Assembly: GCF_032452875.1 (NCBI RefSeq)
Contig: NC_083870.1
Coordinates: forward strand, 8,494,001-8,558,000
Length of the DNA stretch: 64,000 bases
Direction: 5' to 3'
Source: Bos javanicus
Lineage: Eukaryota; Chordata; Mammalia; Artiodactyla; Bovidae
Part shown: one piece after another, positions 1 to 11,368 of the stretch
Position numbering within the stretch: the first letter of the stretch is position 1
Layout of the letters: each line of letters begins with the position of its first letter
The notes under the pieces: generated by a model
The model's database searches: none
What the model was told of the DNA's origin: nothing
The model's input: only the letters and a program-made list of their open reading frames with translations
Program-made: the position numbers and the translations under genes

Positions 1-59
1 TGCCGCTGCCAGGCTGCCCTCACCTAGCATGGCTACTCCGGCTCATGCCTCACTATGGT

Positions 60-480
60 CTCGAAGCCGCCACTAACCGGCCAGGTTCCGGGAGGCGGTG
101 TTCAGGATGCAGCCACCCCCGCCCGCCTCTCCCCTCCCCCACGCCCGCGGTGGCGGCGGCGGCGGCGGCGGCTGGAGCCCGGATGCGGCGCCGTGAGACA
201 GGCCCGGGAGCGCGGCGCGGATGGATCCAACATGGCGGCGCCGAACCTGAGCCGAGAGTGAGGCGGCGGGGCGGCCGGAGTGGGGAGGGGGAGTCGAGCG
301 GGACGGGGCGGGGCCGGGCGGGGCCGCGAAGGGCTTGGGGAAGGAAAGTGGAGGGGGAGGCGGTGGCGACGTCCAGCTTGAGAACCTCAGGACAGGGAGG
401 TGACGGGACGCTGCGAGGTGGGGGAGGGGAGCGGCCGAGGGGGCGTGCGGGGGAGGTGGCAACTGTGCGGGAAGGCAGGG
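60..480 (+). promoter_or_regulatory. DEDD: CpG-island promoter and probable first non-coding exon of DEDD
   Basis: Very GC- and CpG-rich sequence with a GGC-repeat tract near 147-174 and no obvious TATA box. A YY1-type element (AACATGGCGGCG) lies at 229-240, as is common just downstream of the start site in TATA-less housekeeping promoters. A good splice donor, CCGAGA|GTGAGG, follows at 257/258, so I infer that DEDD exon 1 ends at 257. The start site itself cannot be placed. No first exon of the next gene to the left (UFC1 in mammals) is recognisable before position 60. Confidence 0.65.
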
Positions 481-1996
481 TCGAGGCGGAGGAGTGGGGC
501 AGGGGAGGGGCGTAAACAAGGGCCGAGGCTGGGCCGGGCTGGGGGTGTTAGAGAGGCCGAGGTGGGGAGTGGGGCTGCGAGCCCGCCGGGCCAAGGGGGC
601 AGGAGCGGGAGGGAGGGGCTGAGGGTGTGAAGGAGAAGGGGGCTTGTGGCAAGTGGTGGGGAGAAGAGCTGGACTCGCGTAAGGGCTGTAGTGGGGAGGT
701 GAGAGGTGAAGATTGGGTTTGAGACGTCTGGGGGGAGGTTCTGAAGGTGTTAAATTGGAGGTGGGAGGGGGAAGGGCCTAGGGGAGAATTTGGGTGGAAA
801 AGGAGAAAACGGAGGTTTGGGGACTGGAGAGCGTGTCGGTGTAACGAGGTAATGGAGAAAGTGAGAGACTAGGAGGAAAGTTTGGGAGGAAGGGGAATGG
901 GATGGGAGATAGGACAGTGGAGCTGCACGAATGATAGAGGTTCAGGGGTTTCCCTTTCCCCTGTGGAAAGGAAGAGAGAGCAGAGTTAAGCAGCATCAGT
1001 TGCAGCCAATTCTAATTGCCAGGCCTTTTAGCTTTTCCTAGGGTGGGACGGGCAGAAGGGAATGGTCTTGTGGGTTTAGAGAACTGGGGTTGGATGAAGG
1101 TTCAGCTGGATTTCCCAAAGCACCCTTGTTTTTCCTGGTTACGAAAAGAAGGGGAAAGGCGGACCCTGGTATCGCTGTTGTGTGGAAGGAGTAAAGGACT
1201 TTCCTAGTTTTAAGTAATTATCAATGTCGGAATGGGGAAACATGCATGCCGTTGGACCTCTGTATGCTGAAGTCAAGGCTCTGAAGTCTGAGAAAGGGAT
1301 CAGAAAACGCAGGATGGCATCTGGGCAGCCGTGCTAATTAAATGAGCGCTTTAGTTTCCAGATTCTTTATTTTGCTGTTTAGTGCTGGGAGGGAGGGTCA
1401 GTACCCGTGTATAAAAAAATGTTCCCGGTGAAATGTAGGTGTTTGAGTGGATCCTGCCCCAGTGGGTTTTTCGTTCTCACTGTGTACTAGGTAAGGGAAA
1501 GAGTGAAGACAGAATTTGGAGGATAGTTGCGGTCTCTCAAGTGAGGTGATGAAAAGAAGGTGCCGCCTTTCGCTGTAACCACTTTCCTCCTGGTTCATCT
1601 AAAGATGAAGTCAGTGTTGATAGTATAACAAAGTAGGTGGGCCTCACAAGAGAGTGAGGAGTGAGGTGTCAGAGGATAATTGGTTTCCCCCCTACAAGTT
1701 GTTAAATTTGGGACTTTTTTGCGTAAACCACTGAGACTGGACATTCTCAGAGTTGGTATTGTTTAGTGAATTGGGTAATAGAAGGTTAGGAAAGCCTGGG
1801 GACTTTGTTGGAAGTGAGTTCTCCCATTTAGCTTAGAGTGTATCATTACAATTGAAATAGCTTTAGGCTTGTCTGTATATTTTTGCAGCTGAGATTGACT
1901 CTTTGGGCCTTTGAGGTGTCAAAGTAAAGCTTGAAAATTGACACTTTCCCCCCTTACTTGTTTTTGTTTTGCTGCTGGCTTTGAATCTTGTGCTAG

Positions 1997-2029
1997 GAAG
2001 AGACCTGGGAAATTAAGTTTCCTGCAGAG
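1997..2029 (+). other. DEDD: Candidate 33-nt non-coding leader exon of DEDD
   Basis: A pyrimidine-containing stretch ending in TGCTAG is followed by 33 nt and then a strong donor, CAGAG|GTAAGT, at 2030. It lies between the exon-1 donor (258) and the coding-exon acceptor (7716), so it could be an optional leader exon. Its length is a multiple of three, so including it would not change the frame of the upstream ORF described in the findings. This rests on splice signals alone. Confidence 0.3.
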
Positions 2030-2572
2030 GTAAGTCTGGAACTTTTTGTTTGTTTTCAAACAATGAAAGGGAATGGAAATGACATATTGAGGGTTGAGTG
2101 CAGTAATGGAGTAGATGACAGGGAAAATGGGTTTTCACTCACCCAACCAAGTGCATAAGATTTGTTACAGTCGTTGTCTCTTTAGGTCGCTGAAAACTGA
2201 TAGGAGGGAAAAGAGAACAGAAATTAGGTGTCTTAGGACCAGCCTCCAGCCCTGTTTTGTCACTGTCTAGTTGTCTTGGTCAGCTCTGAGAGAAACATTT
2301 GTAAACATGTGGAATTTTGTACTCTAGCACAGTGTCTCCCAAGGTTGCCTTGGAGGGTTGCTGAGACACCTGCTGCGGGCTGCTGCGGGCAGGCTTTTCT
2401 TCCAGCTTACTCTTTCTCCTAGTTGTTTTGGAAGTTTCATTTTGAAAACATACTTTGTAATACTGACTTCCAGATATTTGGTTACATTTTCTGGGTCCTA
2501 CCAGCAAGAAAGCTCGCTCTTTATGTAGTTTTAGTCATTTTTAAGGTTTTTCCATATCCTTTATATTTCAAG

Positions 2573-2785
2573 TTTTAAGACTTCACCCTTTCTCAGATTT
2601 TCCCTCTCAAAAGGGCTTGTGAGAGAGTCAGACACCTCCAGTTCTGTTGGGATGAAACTACTGTTGTTTTCATTTTAAGACATCACTCTCTTTAATTTCT
2701 TCCACATGACTTCCAAGGGCTTCTGAGAAAATCAAATACCTCAAAAAATACAGATCTCATTCCTGGTTGGAATGAAACTAGACTT
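2573..2785. repeat. Diverged two-copy tandem duplication
   Basis: Two adjacent segments, starting near 2573 and 2673, share landmarks in the same order: TTTTAAGAC followed by TCAC, AAGGGCTT, GAGA near TCA, ACCTC, and a GTTGG(G/A)ATGAAACTA block. The copies differ at many positions, so the duplication is old. No coding potential is visible. Confidence 0.45.
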
Positions 2786-3834
2786 TGCTTGGGAGTAGAA
2801 ACCTAACAGACAACAATTAATCGAGAGGAAGGCCTGTAGATACATAGAGACTGTTGGCCCTTGGCTGGCTTGTGCCTACCTAAAGAAAACAAACAATAAA
2901 AATTCCTACAGTGCCCGGAAATGCAGCAATTCATCAGAATAAAGGATTAGTCTCCGGAACCCCTTCGGGGTGATCTAGATGTTAGGCTCCCAGATAGACC
3001 CAAACCAGCCTGCAGGATCAGGACTCTTGTTTACTGGAGTGTTGTCTCTGCTGTCTGGCAGTATTTCAGGCACCAAGATTCTGAAGTTCTTTCTCATCTT
3101 CTGTTTGGAGGATGTACATTCTCCTCACTGCTCTGATACCTTTCATCTAGAATCTCTGTATAATTTCTGCGTAGTTCCCTCGATTCACTGCCACAGTAAG
3201 CTGAATATATTTTGGTTTAAGAGGAAGTTGGCCACGTTCTTTGAGTGCTGAAGTTAGATTCTTGGAACCCGCATGTGGATTGCTGAGTGAGTGAACTCGC
3301 CATCACAGATGATAATTAAGTGGGGAGGGCTGCCTATTAGCCTGCATGTCAGCCTCCTGACATTTCTCCCAAGGACAAGCATGGCCTTGGGAAACTTCTC
3401 CCTCTTGTACATTTTGCTTTATTGCATAAGTGCTGTAAGTCTGCTCAGCAGCCTAACAAGGAAGGGTCTGCTCTTGATCTCATTTGGGGACTTTAAAGAT
3501 GGTTGCGAGGTTTCAGGGCAGGGTCCTTTCTGTCTTGCAGAGGATGGCATTTCTCTAATCTTCACAGCAATTTAGATTGAATTAGGTCAGATTATACCTC
3601 CTGGGATGGGGTGGAAGGGAGTGTAGCCCTGTCCCTGCTGTTCACCTAAATGGCAGCAGCAGGTGATAGAGAAGCCAAAGCTGGAGCAGGATGAAACTCC
3701 TTAGTTAAGTTAAATGAGTCTTTGTCTGACTGGCTCTTCTTCTGGAATATTGTTTGCTGGGTTTTGGTTGGAGGGACCAGATGACTTCCTTCTCCAGATA
3801 GAAGATGGCAAGTGACAGTGCTGTCTCTTCTTTT

Positions 3835-3939
3835 TTTTTTTTTTTTTAGAGCTTTTATGTAATAAAGTTTTATTAAAGTATAAAGGAGATAGAGAAAGCT
3901 TCTGACATAGGCATCAGAAGGGGGCAGAAAGAGTACCCG
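3835..3939 (-). mobile_element. Short retrocopy of an endogenous-retrovirus LTR-like 3' end
   Basis: A 105-bp insertion lies between two identical 18-bp copies of AGTGCTGTCTCTTCTTTT (3817-3834 and 3940-3957). On the minus strand it ends in a poly(A) tract preceded by an AATAAA-containing segment that resembles the R/U3 end of a ruminant ERV LTR. The duplication plus the A-tail indicates LINE-type retrotransposition of a polyadenylated RNA, not a normal LTR integration. The LTR family assignment is from memory and tentative; no viral coding sequence is present. Confidence 0.5.
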
Positions 3940-3984
3940 AGTGCTGTCTCTTCTTTTGACCCTTCATCATGCTCCATCTAGAAT

Positions 3985-4230
3985 AGGATTTCTCCTCTTT
4001 AGCATTATTGATATTTTGGATCAGATAATTCTTTGTTGTAAGAGGCCATCCTGTGCTTTATAGGATGTCTGGCATTATCCATTGCATTTACTCATTGCAT
4101 GCCAGCAGCGCCCTCCGTTACCACCCTCACTTCCCACTCCCCATTCATGACGATCTAAAAAGTCTCCAGACATTGCTGAATGTCCCCTGGTGGGCAAAAT
4201 TGCCCTGATTGAGAACCACTGACCTAGAAG
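3985..4230 (-). mobile_element. Old hAT-Charlie (MER5-like) non-autonomous DNA transposon
   Basis: The sequence runs from a TTAGCATTATTGATATTTTGG segment through AGTCTCCAGACATTGC and CCCCTGGTGGGCAAAATTGCC to ATTGAGAACCACTG at the right end. These are hallmarks of eutherian MER5-type elements. It is diverged and has no ORF. The exact subfamily is uncertain. Confidence 0.6.
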
Positions 4231-5479
4231 CTCTGATAAATCCTGTCACTTTGACCCAGCCTAGGATCTACGACTTAACAGTGGCTGTTTCCCCCTCAGA
4301 TCTAGGGATGTAACCCTCAGAATTGAGGCCTATCGTAGAATTGCATCCATTGATATATAGTTAGGACCACAGGGCTTTCTTGTATTCTGCTTCATTTTCC
4401 AGTGACCAGGTATGTGGGGACAATTTCCTGGGGTTTATAGTCAGGACACTTTGAACTAGGGAACTCTGGAGCAGCCTACTTTTCTGATTGGTTGAATGTG
4501 AAACCTGCCCATCTGTTTTTTTCTGGGATCCACAGAATAGACAGCTGGCCAAGGGGAACAGGTGGGATAGGAACAAGGCGAAGTTGTAGGGGCTCTAAGG
4601 AGGCTCAGTTTTCTCATGTGAGCCTTCTGCTATGAGCAAGAAGTTGTTTTCCTTCAGGCCCCTCTATTTGTAGCCAGTGACTGTAGCAGGGGAAACAAGA
4701 GAGGAAGAAACGAGGAAAACCAGTCAACAGTTGAGTAGCCATATTCCCAGTTGTTTCCCATGCTTTGGGTGGGATGTCTGGTTCTCATAACTAGATATGG
4801 GCTGTGTTTCCTGTCCACGTTCTGAACCCATGTCACAGGGCTAGGTGATTTCAGGTTGGACCTCCCGTTTTCTTAAGGGTGTGAATCTCTCTGTGCATTC
4901 GTTTCAGGATTAAAAGAGAAGACCAGGTCCTACTTGCTCTTCAGTTTTCTGAGTCCACAGTTGCTTGACTCTTCTGAAGTAGTTTATCATTTTATTCTCC
5001 CTTTTAACATAGCCTCAGTTTCTTGGAGTATAAAATGGACAGAACAGCCTGTATTATTGTTGAGTAGGTTGCTATGGTAGTGGTAGTTTTACAGTATGGG
5101 GAACGCTAGAGAATATGCATGTTACCTGAGCTGCGTGTACTTTTAATGGGGTCCTCTTACTCTTGGACTTAAGTGAGTTTATTCTTAACTGGTATTGCTT
5201 GTGGAGATCTCTTGGAGGTTCAGTTCAGTTCAACAGCAGGTTGCTCCTAGTATATGCCAAGCCCTGTCCATTGCTCGGCACTATAGCTATAAAGATGAAT
5301 ATGACCTAGTCCCTCTACTTGAGTTGCTTAAGATATGATAGGCGTACAGGTAATTTTAGTACCCTCTGATAAATGGTTTAAGGGAAATATATGTACAGTG
5401 TTCCATAGGAACATGGAAGAGGCCTACTTAACCCCAGCATGGGCTGTAGAGAATGAATTTGAAGATGGCATCTGGACTG

Positions 5480-5708
5480 ATTTTTTTTTTTTTTTTAGTA
5501 TTTGTTTATTAGTATTTTTTTTTAGTATTTATTTATTTCATTTTTGGCTGCGTGGGGTATTAGCTGAGGCACACAGGATCGTCTGTTGTGGCACATGGGC
5601 TTAGTTGCCCTGTGGCATGTAGGATCTTAGTTCTCCATCAGGGATTGACCCTGTGTCCCCAGCTTTGGAAGTCAGATTCTTAACCATGGGACCACCAAGG
5701 AAGTCCCT
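5480..5708 (-). mobile_element. CHR-type tRNA-derived SINE
   Basis: A T-rich tail at the left, a body containing GGCTGCGTGGGG and TTAGTTCTCCATCAGGGATTGA, and the inverted tRNA-like head ending ACCACCAAGGAAGTCC at the right make this an antisense cetartiodactyl CHR SINE. A flanking ACTGATT-containing direct repeat is visible (about 5475 and 5709). Confidence 0.75.
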
Positions 5709-5968
5709 GAACTGATTCTTAAAGGATGAGTAGGAATTAGCCATCTGAAAAAAGGCGTAATGGGGCGTATGGAAAAGAAGGGAAGGGCCACTCAGGCAAA
5801 GAGAATAGTCTCAAGATAGTTATGGAGAAATGAGTTGTGTGATATATGTGAACTATAGACTAATGATTAACGTTAGAGAAATAAAAAGTGACAAAGACCT
5901 AATCTTGGATGGTTTGGTGTGTTGGGTAAGGAATCTGGAGTATTCTTATTGGTAAGGAGAGGATTGTG

Positions 5969-6186
5969 CATGTGAATTCACTTCAGTCGTGTCTGACTCT
6001 TTGTAACCCTGTGGACTGTAGCCCGCCAGGCTCCTCTGTCCATGGGATTCTCCAGGCAAGAATACTGGAGTGGGCTGCCACGTCCTCCTCCAGGGGATCT
6101 TACTGATCCAGAGAGCAAACCCACATCTCTTAGGTCTCCTGCATTGGCAGGTGGGTTCTTTACCACTGGCACCACCTGGGAAACTC
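5969..6186 (-). mobile_element. Bov-tA/Bov-A SINE with target-site duplication
   Basis: Antisense Bov-A body (GTCTGACTCTTTG, TCCATGGGATTCTCCAGGCA) followed by the antisense tRNA-like head ending in ACCACCTGGGAAAC. The flanks are near-identical 15-bp repeats: AAGGAGAGGATTGTG at 5954-5968 and the same with one G-to-A change at 6187-6201. Confidence 0.85.
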
Positions 6187-7462
6187 AAGGAGAGAATTGT
6201 GGAGAGGTGTTAAGATGAAAAGTGATGTGGTCAGTTGTGCATTTTAGATAATCTAGCTGGATGTAGGGGATGGATTTAGACAGGTTAAGATTGGTTGTAA
6301 GGAGAGCCCTTAAAGAGGCTTCTGCAGTAATCCAGGTGAGAGATTATTGGGACCTGAACCAGCATGATGGTAGTAGGGGGGTGGAAAGGTGAGGCAAATT
6401 TAGGAAATAGAAAGTAGTATCAACAGGAATTTATAATTGTTTGGGTGATTGGAGGTTGTGGTCAGAGGGTGTAGCAGTATTGGGTGGTACTTGGTAGGGT
6501 AGTAAATATGAGTGGCTAGAGATGAAAGCTGTTTGACTTGAGGATTGGTTTTTAGCTGGGTCACTGACATTACCCACAATGATGGAGGAAATGTGTGAAT
6601 CAAATGCCAAAATGCATCATAAATGTAGGACTGTGCTTGGTCATTGACGGGGGATTGGTAAACGACAACCATGAGGAAAGGTTAGACAGTGGCATAGATC
6701 CAAATGGTGTGTGACCATCAGGAGAGTACAGGTAGCACAGGAGAATTCCACGAATGCTCAGTGTAGGAGTGTAGTGATGTTTGTTGATTTAAATCCATGA
6801 GTTTTGGTGGATATTTGATTAACTTTCTCAGCAGTTATTATTCTCCTGGACTTGATTTGATTGTAGGAGAAATGAGGATAGGTCTGTGAAGGGATGAGTC
6901 TGGTCTGCAGAAGCCAAGGATGCTTGTCTCTTTGAAATCTCCTTACCAGTTAGAAAAGTTTTATGGTGATTTTATGTGCATATTCTCACTGGATTCTTAA
7001 TAACTCTGAGGAGTAGTCTTTCCTCCTTGTTTTGTAGATGGGGACACTGAGGCTTTCAAGCTAAGTGACTTACTTAAGGTCACATAGCTACAGTTTATAT
7101 GGGCAGAATTAAAACTAGTTCAGACTTTCAGTTTCCCTGCTGTCAGCCCCTAAGTTTATCTGATGCAGCTTCTGTGTTAGAATTTAGAGTGAATTTTCTA
7201 CTTCTCTTCATTTTGCTTTCATTTAAGGGATGACTTGATCAGGGGCACTGTCAGGGAGAGCACACAGGACCAAAAACAGTATTTTGGAGGCCAGAGCAAC
7301 AATCGCAACAATGTCTGCTGAATATGTAACACTAAACTTGCAAATTAGTGAGTCTTCCTTAGCAGATGTGACTATCTTTCTCTAGTAAGATCTGGACTTA
7401 GGGCACTATCTGCTGAATATAGAGAGCTCTGTGCTTTATTTTTTAATAAATATTTTACAGGC

Positions 7463-7576
7463 ACTTCCCTGGCAGTCCAGTGGTTGAGGGTCCATGCTTC
7501 CAATGCAAGGGATGTGAGTTCGATCCCTGATCAAGGGACATAAGATCCTGCATGCTGCACAGTGCGCCAAAAAAAT
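7463..7576 (+). mobile_element. CHR-type tRNA-derived SINE
   Basis: The sense tRNA-like head starts CACTTCCCTGGCAGTCCAGTGG, carries a B-box-like GAGTTCGATCCCTGATC, and ends in a short A-rich tail. It sits about 140 bp upstream of the DEDD coding-exon acceptor. Confidence 0.75.
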
Positions 7577-7780
7577 CAACAACTTTGTAAAAATTAATAA
7601 ATGCTCATTAAGCACTACACAGTGCCAGGCATTGTGTTAGGCTCTGAGAATATAGGATCGGCTAAGACTAGTTCCTAACATTGAGTGGTTCACAGGTTCT
7701 TTCCTTGTCCTTACAGTATAGTGGGGATTGCAGCTGCTGAGCAGGGATTCTGGAAAGCACTGTGTACCTGAGCCCCCAGC

Positions 7781-9987
7781 ATGGCGGGCCTAAAGCGGAG
7801 GGCAAGCCAGGTGTGGCCCGAAGAGCACGGTGAGCAGGAGCACGGGCTGTACAGCCTGCACCGCATGTTTGACATCGTGGGCACCCACCTGACACACAGA
7901 GACGTGCGTGTTCTTTCCTTCCTCTTTGTTGACGTCATTGATGACCACGAGCGTGGCCTCATCCGAAATGGACGTGACTTCTTACTGGCGCTGGAGCGCC
8001 AGGGCCGCTGTGATGAGAGTAACTTCCGCCAGGTGCTGCAGCTGCTGCGCATCATCACTCGCCATGACCTGCTGCCCTACGTCACTCTCAAGCGGAGACG
8101 GGCTGGTGAGGGTGCACTTGGGGCTGGGACCCTGGGATCAGGGGAGAGCTGTGGGCGGCCCGGAGTCAGCAGCGTAGGCGTCCAGGCAGAAGGAGGCATT
8201 GACTCCGGGGAGTCCTGAGAAGGACGTTTCGAGGTGCATTGGAGGATTGGACTAGGAGAAGGGAAGGGTGTATCTTCTCCTGAGTGAGTCCCTCTCCCCC
8301 TACAGTGTGCCCTGATCTTGTAGACAAATACCTGGAGGAGACATCAGTTCGCTATGTGACACCCAGAGCCCTCAGCGACCCAGAACCGAGGCCTCCCCAC
8401 CCCCCTAAAACAGGTGAGATATTAACTCTCCCTAATTTCCATAATCAAGAAAGAGGATGCTGGACCCATCTTTTGCCAGCCTAAATGAAAGGACACTGTC
8501 CTCCCACATCTGCTCCTCCTTCAAAATCAGATGAGGTGTTAATGCTTCATCTAGGTCCTATAATGGTTCCCATATTGTGTCTGCCTTTCAAGTCCCATTA
8601 TTGATACTGCTGTAGTGCTGAGTCTGAATGATCCCTCCACATTCCAAGTGAATTGTCTCTGTTTCTGCTTTTCCCCTGCTGTGTCTCCCTGTTTCCCTCT
8701 GGTCAGTGCCTCCCCACTATCCTGTGGTGTGCTGCCCTGCTTCGGGCCCTCAGATGTGTAGCAAGCGGCCAGCTCGAGGGAGAGCCACACTTGGGAGCCA
8801 GCGGAAACGCCGGAAGTCAGTGACACCAGATCCCAAGGAGAAGCAGACATGCGGTGAGAAAGTTCAAGGGTTCTAGAGGCGGAGTAGACTGGAGGGGAAA
8901 TAGAACTGCTGAAATACTGGGCATGCTGAGTTGCTTATAGTCGTGTCCGACTCTTTGCAACACTGGACTGTAGCCCACCAAGCTCCTCTGTCCATGGGAT
9001 TCTCCAGGCAAGAATCCTGGAGGGTTGCCATTTCCTTCTCCAGGGGATCTTCCCAATCCCTGTCTCTTAGTATCTCCTGCAGTGGCAGGTGTGTTCTTTC
9101 CCCCCAGCGCCACCTGGGAAGCCTCAGAACACTGGGCAGCTTAGGCTATTTAGAGCGAGGCTCACTTTGACTGCTGTTGCACAGTGAGGTTGAATGTTAC
9201 AGTCTCTGGGTGGAGAACTGTGTCTTTGTGGCAGAGTACATGTCAACTCTTTCTAAGTAATAACTAGATGAAAGGGATGCTCTTAGGACATCCTTATTGT
9301 AGTATGACTCAAGTCATGATAGAATATTAAAGTGAACTTCTGTTAATTAGGAAAATCTCTTAGAATCAAGGTGCTACTTGTGAGTGATGGAAATAATCTG
9401 ACCTGGGCATGTCCCATGTAAGGGAACCTCTTGAATAGAGGCAAGGATTTCAGAGCTTCATAGAAAAGAACTAGTCCTGGGAAGAGGTAGAGAAGCTGTC
9501 AGGTGTTGTTCCCAACTGTGCTACTCTGCCGTTCTTTTCAACTTTTCAAAACTTGGGTGTAGACTCAGCTCTCACTGCAATCTCTTCTGTGTGTCTTCTT
9601 TTCCCCACAGACATCAGACTGCGGGTTCGGGCTGAATACTGCCAGCATGAGACTGCTCTGCAGGGCAACGTCTTTTCTAACAAGCAGGACCCACTTGAGC
9701 GCCAGTTTGAGCGCTTTAACCAGGCCAACACCATCCTCAAGTCCCGGGACCTGGGCTCCATCATCTGTGACATCAAGTTCTCTGAGCTCACCTACCTCGA
9801 TGCATTCTGGCGCGACTACATCAATGGCTCGTTACTAGAGGCACTTAAAGGTGTCTTTATCACAGACTCCCTCAAGCAGGCTGTGGGCCACGAAGCCATT
9901 AAGCTGCTGGTGAATGTGGACGAGGAGGACTATGAGCTGGGCCGACAGAAACTCCTGAGGAACTTGATGCTGCAAGCATTGCCCTGA
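7781..9987 (+). CDS. DEDD: DEDD, death effector domain-containing protein
   Basis: Four coding exons: 7781-8105 (exon begins 7717), 8306-8413, 8707-8853 and 9611-9987 (stop TGA 9985-9987). All introns are GT-AG and the joined frame gives 318 aa, the human length. The death effector domain lies at about residues 25-103 (YSLHRMFDIVG ... LQLLRIITRHDLLPYV), followed by a basic nuclear-localisation region around GSQRKRRKS and a conserved C-terminal half ending LMLQALP. The family is known to move to the nucleus and nucleolus, bind caspase-8/10 and caspase-3, repress Pol I transcription and restrain CDK1/cyclin B1. The start has a good context and matches the human N-terminus. Differences from human are few (for example TSVRY for TSIRY, HPPKT for QPSKT). 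The gene converges on NIT1 downstream. Confidence 0.98.
8924..9127 (-). mobile_element. Bov-tA/Bov-A SINE in DEDD intron
   Basis: Antisense Bov-A body (GTCGTGTCCGACTCTTTGC) and tRNA head ending GCCACCTGGGAAGCC. It is flanked by AATACTGGGCA (8913-8923) and AACACTGGGCA (9128-9138), a target-site duplication with one change. The rest of this 757-bp intron holds nothing recognisable. Confidence 0.85.
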
Positions 9988-10668
9988 CCTTTTTCCCCTT
10001 CTCACTTCTCTGGGGACTTCTCACCGCCCACCTCTGGAGCTTACATACTGTTCTGGGGTTTGTTCTCTACCCTTCCAACCAATCACACCCCTGCCTTTTT
10101 TTTTTTTTTTTTAAAGGAAAAGACAAAAGAAAAATGGAAGTGGTGTCCCCCACCCCTCCCTGCACCCATGTGCCTGGCTTCCCTTTGTTCCTTTTCCACT
10201 TACCCCCTCATTGTGTCTCTACAGTCACCTTGCCACTGAGCCGTAAGAAATGTGTAGGGAGAAGCAAAGTCTATAGGTCATAGTCTTTGTAAGGGATTGA
10301 AGTGATCACTGCTTTTGGGGTGCATTGAGGGGTTATCAGTACTTCTGGCTTTATGAGGGCTCTTAAACTTTGTCTGAAAAACCAAAGGGCTGTCAGTAGG
10401 GAGCTGTGTGGTAGGTGGGACTCTGAAGTGTATTTTGGAAATTAATCACCACCCTCTCCCAAATTATAGAATTTTTAAAAAACAAAGAAGCTGTGGCCCT
10501 TTCCACTCTCTCCTGGCCTCTGGTGCTGCTCCTCTCTGCCTCGTTTCCTCCATTCCATGGCTTGAAACCTCTGCCTGGTGTGGCTCCTTCCTTTTCCCTC
10601 TCTGTCAAACTCTCTTCAAAGGAATAATAGGTAAGAGGACTAGGTCAGCCTAGTCAGTCCCAACTGTG

Positions 10669-10698
10669 GTGTGTGCGCACACACACACACACACACAG
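10669..10698. repeat. (CA)n microsatellite in DEDD 3' UTR
   Basis: GTGTGTGCG runs directly into an uninterrupted CA array. This is a simple repeat inside the presumed DEDD 3' UTR. Confidence 0.85.
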
Positions 10699-10787
10699 GG
10701 TGGATGGAGAAGCGGTTGCTGGTTAGAATACACTCCCCCTGAAAAGGGGAAGGGGGAGTGTGACACTTTCTTTCCATGTTCAAGTGA

Positions 10788-10793
10788 AAATAA
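10788..10793 (+). terminator. DEDD: Proximal poly(A) signal candidate for DEDD
   Basis: AATAAA about 800 nt after the DEDD stop, inside GAAAATAAATAATG. Use of this site gives a transcript of roughly the size expected for DEDD. Confidence 0.5.
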
Positions 10794-11163
10794 ATAATGT
10801 ACCCTGCAGCCCTTTCCCCTTTTGCTTGCTTCTGGCTTGGGCAAAGGGCATCACAGGTGAGAGTGAAGTGATGCGGTAGCAATGCCTCTCTTCCTTGTCT
10901 TTCCCCATCCTCTACCCTCACTCCCACTCCCAAGCTTGGGAGCGTGGGGCTGGGACATGCACTGAGTGTTGCACTTTTCTTTAGGTAGGGAGGCATGTTG
11001 AATAAGCCAGGAGGCCTAGAACTGGAGCCTAGTCTAGCTGGTACAATACCACCTCCCCTTTCAGCTCCCAAAAGAGATATTCAGACACAGACTTTATGAT
11101 GATTATATATTTTTTTTCAATGCCAGTGCTGCTCAGCCCTCAGCATAACTTCAGTTTTCATGA

Positions 11164-11169
11164 AATAAA
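11164..11169 (+). terminator. DEDD: Distal poly(A) signal candidate for DEDD
   Basis: A second AATAAA lies about 1.18 kb after the DEDD stop and about 200 bp short of the NIT1 stop codon on the other strand. If it is used, the 3' ends of the two convergent genes come very close or overlap. Confidence 0.45.
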
Positions 11170-11368
11170 CAGTGACTATATTAAATTCCACCTTTCTGAA
11201 ACTGAAATCTGAGCTCAGGTGAAAGTTTCTTCTTTTCCAAGAAGCTGAGCCTGTGTTCCATCAAGAGACAAGGTTCTCCAAATGAGGGAAGCTGCGCCTG
11301 GGTCCTGCCTACAAGTCACAACACCACCAGCTCACAATGGAGGTCTCAGTGGACAGAAGTCAAAAGTC

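Larger units (their letters stand above)
258..7716 (+). other. DEDD first intron (gene-free stretch with repeats)
   Basis: No protein-coding signal is seen here; the open frames are short and have no recognisable family. The intron holds a diverged tandem duplication (2573-2785), an LTR-like retrocopy (3835-3939), an old hAT-type DNA transposon (about 3985-4230), a CHR-type SINE (about 5480-5708), a Bov-tA/Bov-A SINE (5969-6186) and another CHR SINE (about 7463-7576). The coding-exon acceptor TTACAG ends at 7716. Confidence 0.6.

Noticed and set aside
1..60. First exon of UFC1 on the minus strand
   Set aside because: A GCTAG|GTGAGG donor-like site is present, but no UFC1 coding sequence is visible and in human the gene lies about 20 kb away.
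45..630. Several overlapping open frames of 68-173 codons on both strands
   Set aside because: They lie in a CpG island where stop codons are rare. Composition is Arg/Gly/Pro/Ala-rich with no family resemblance.
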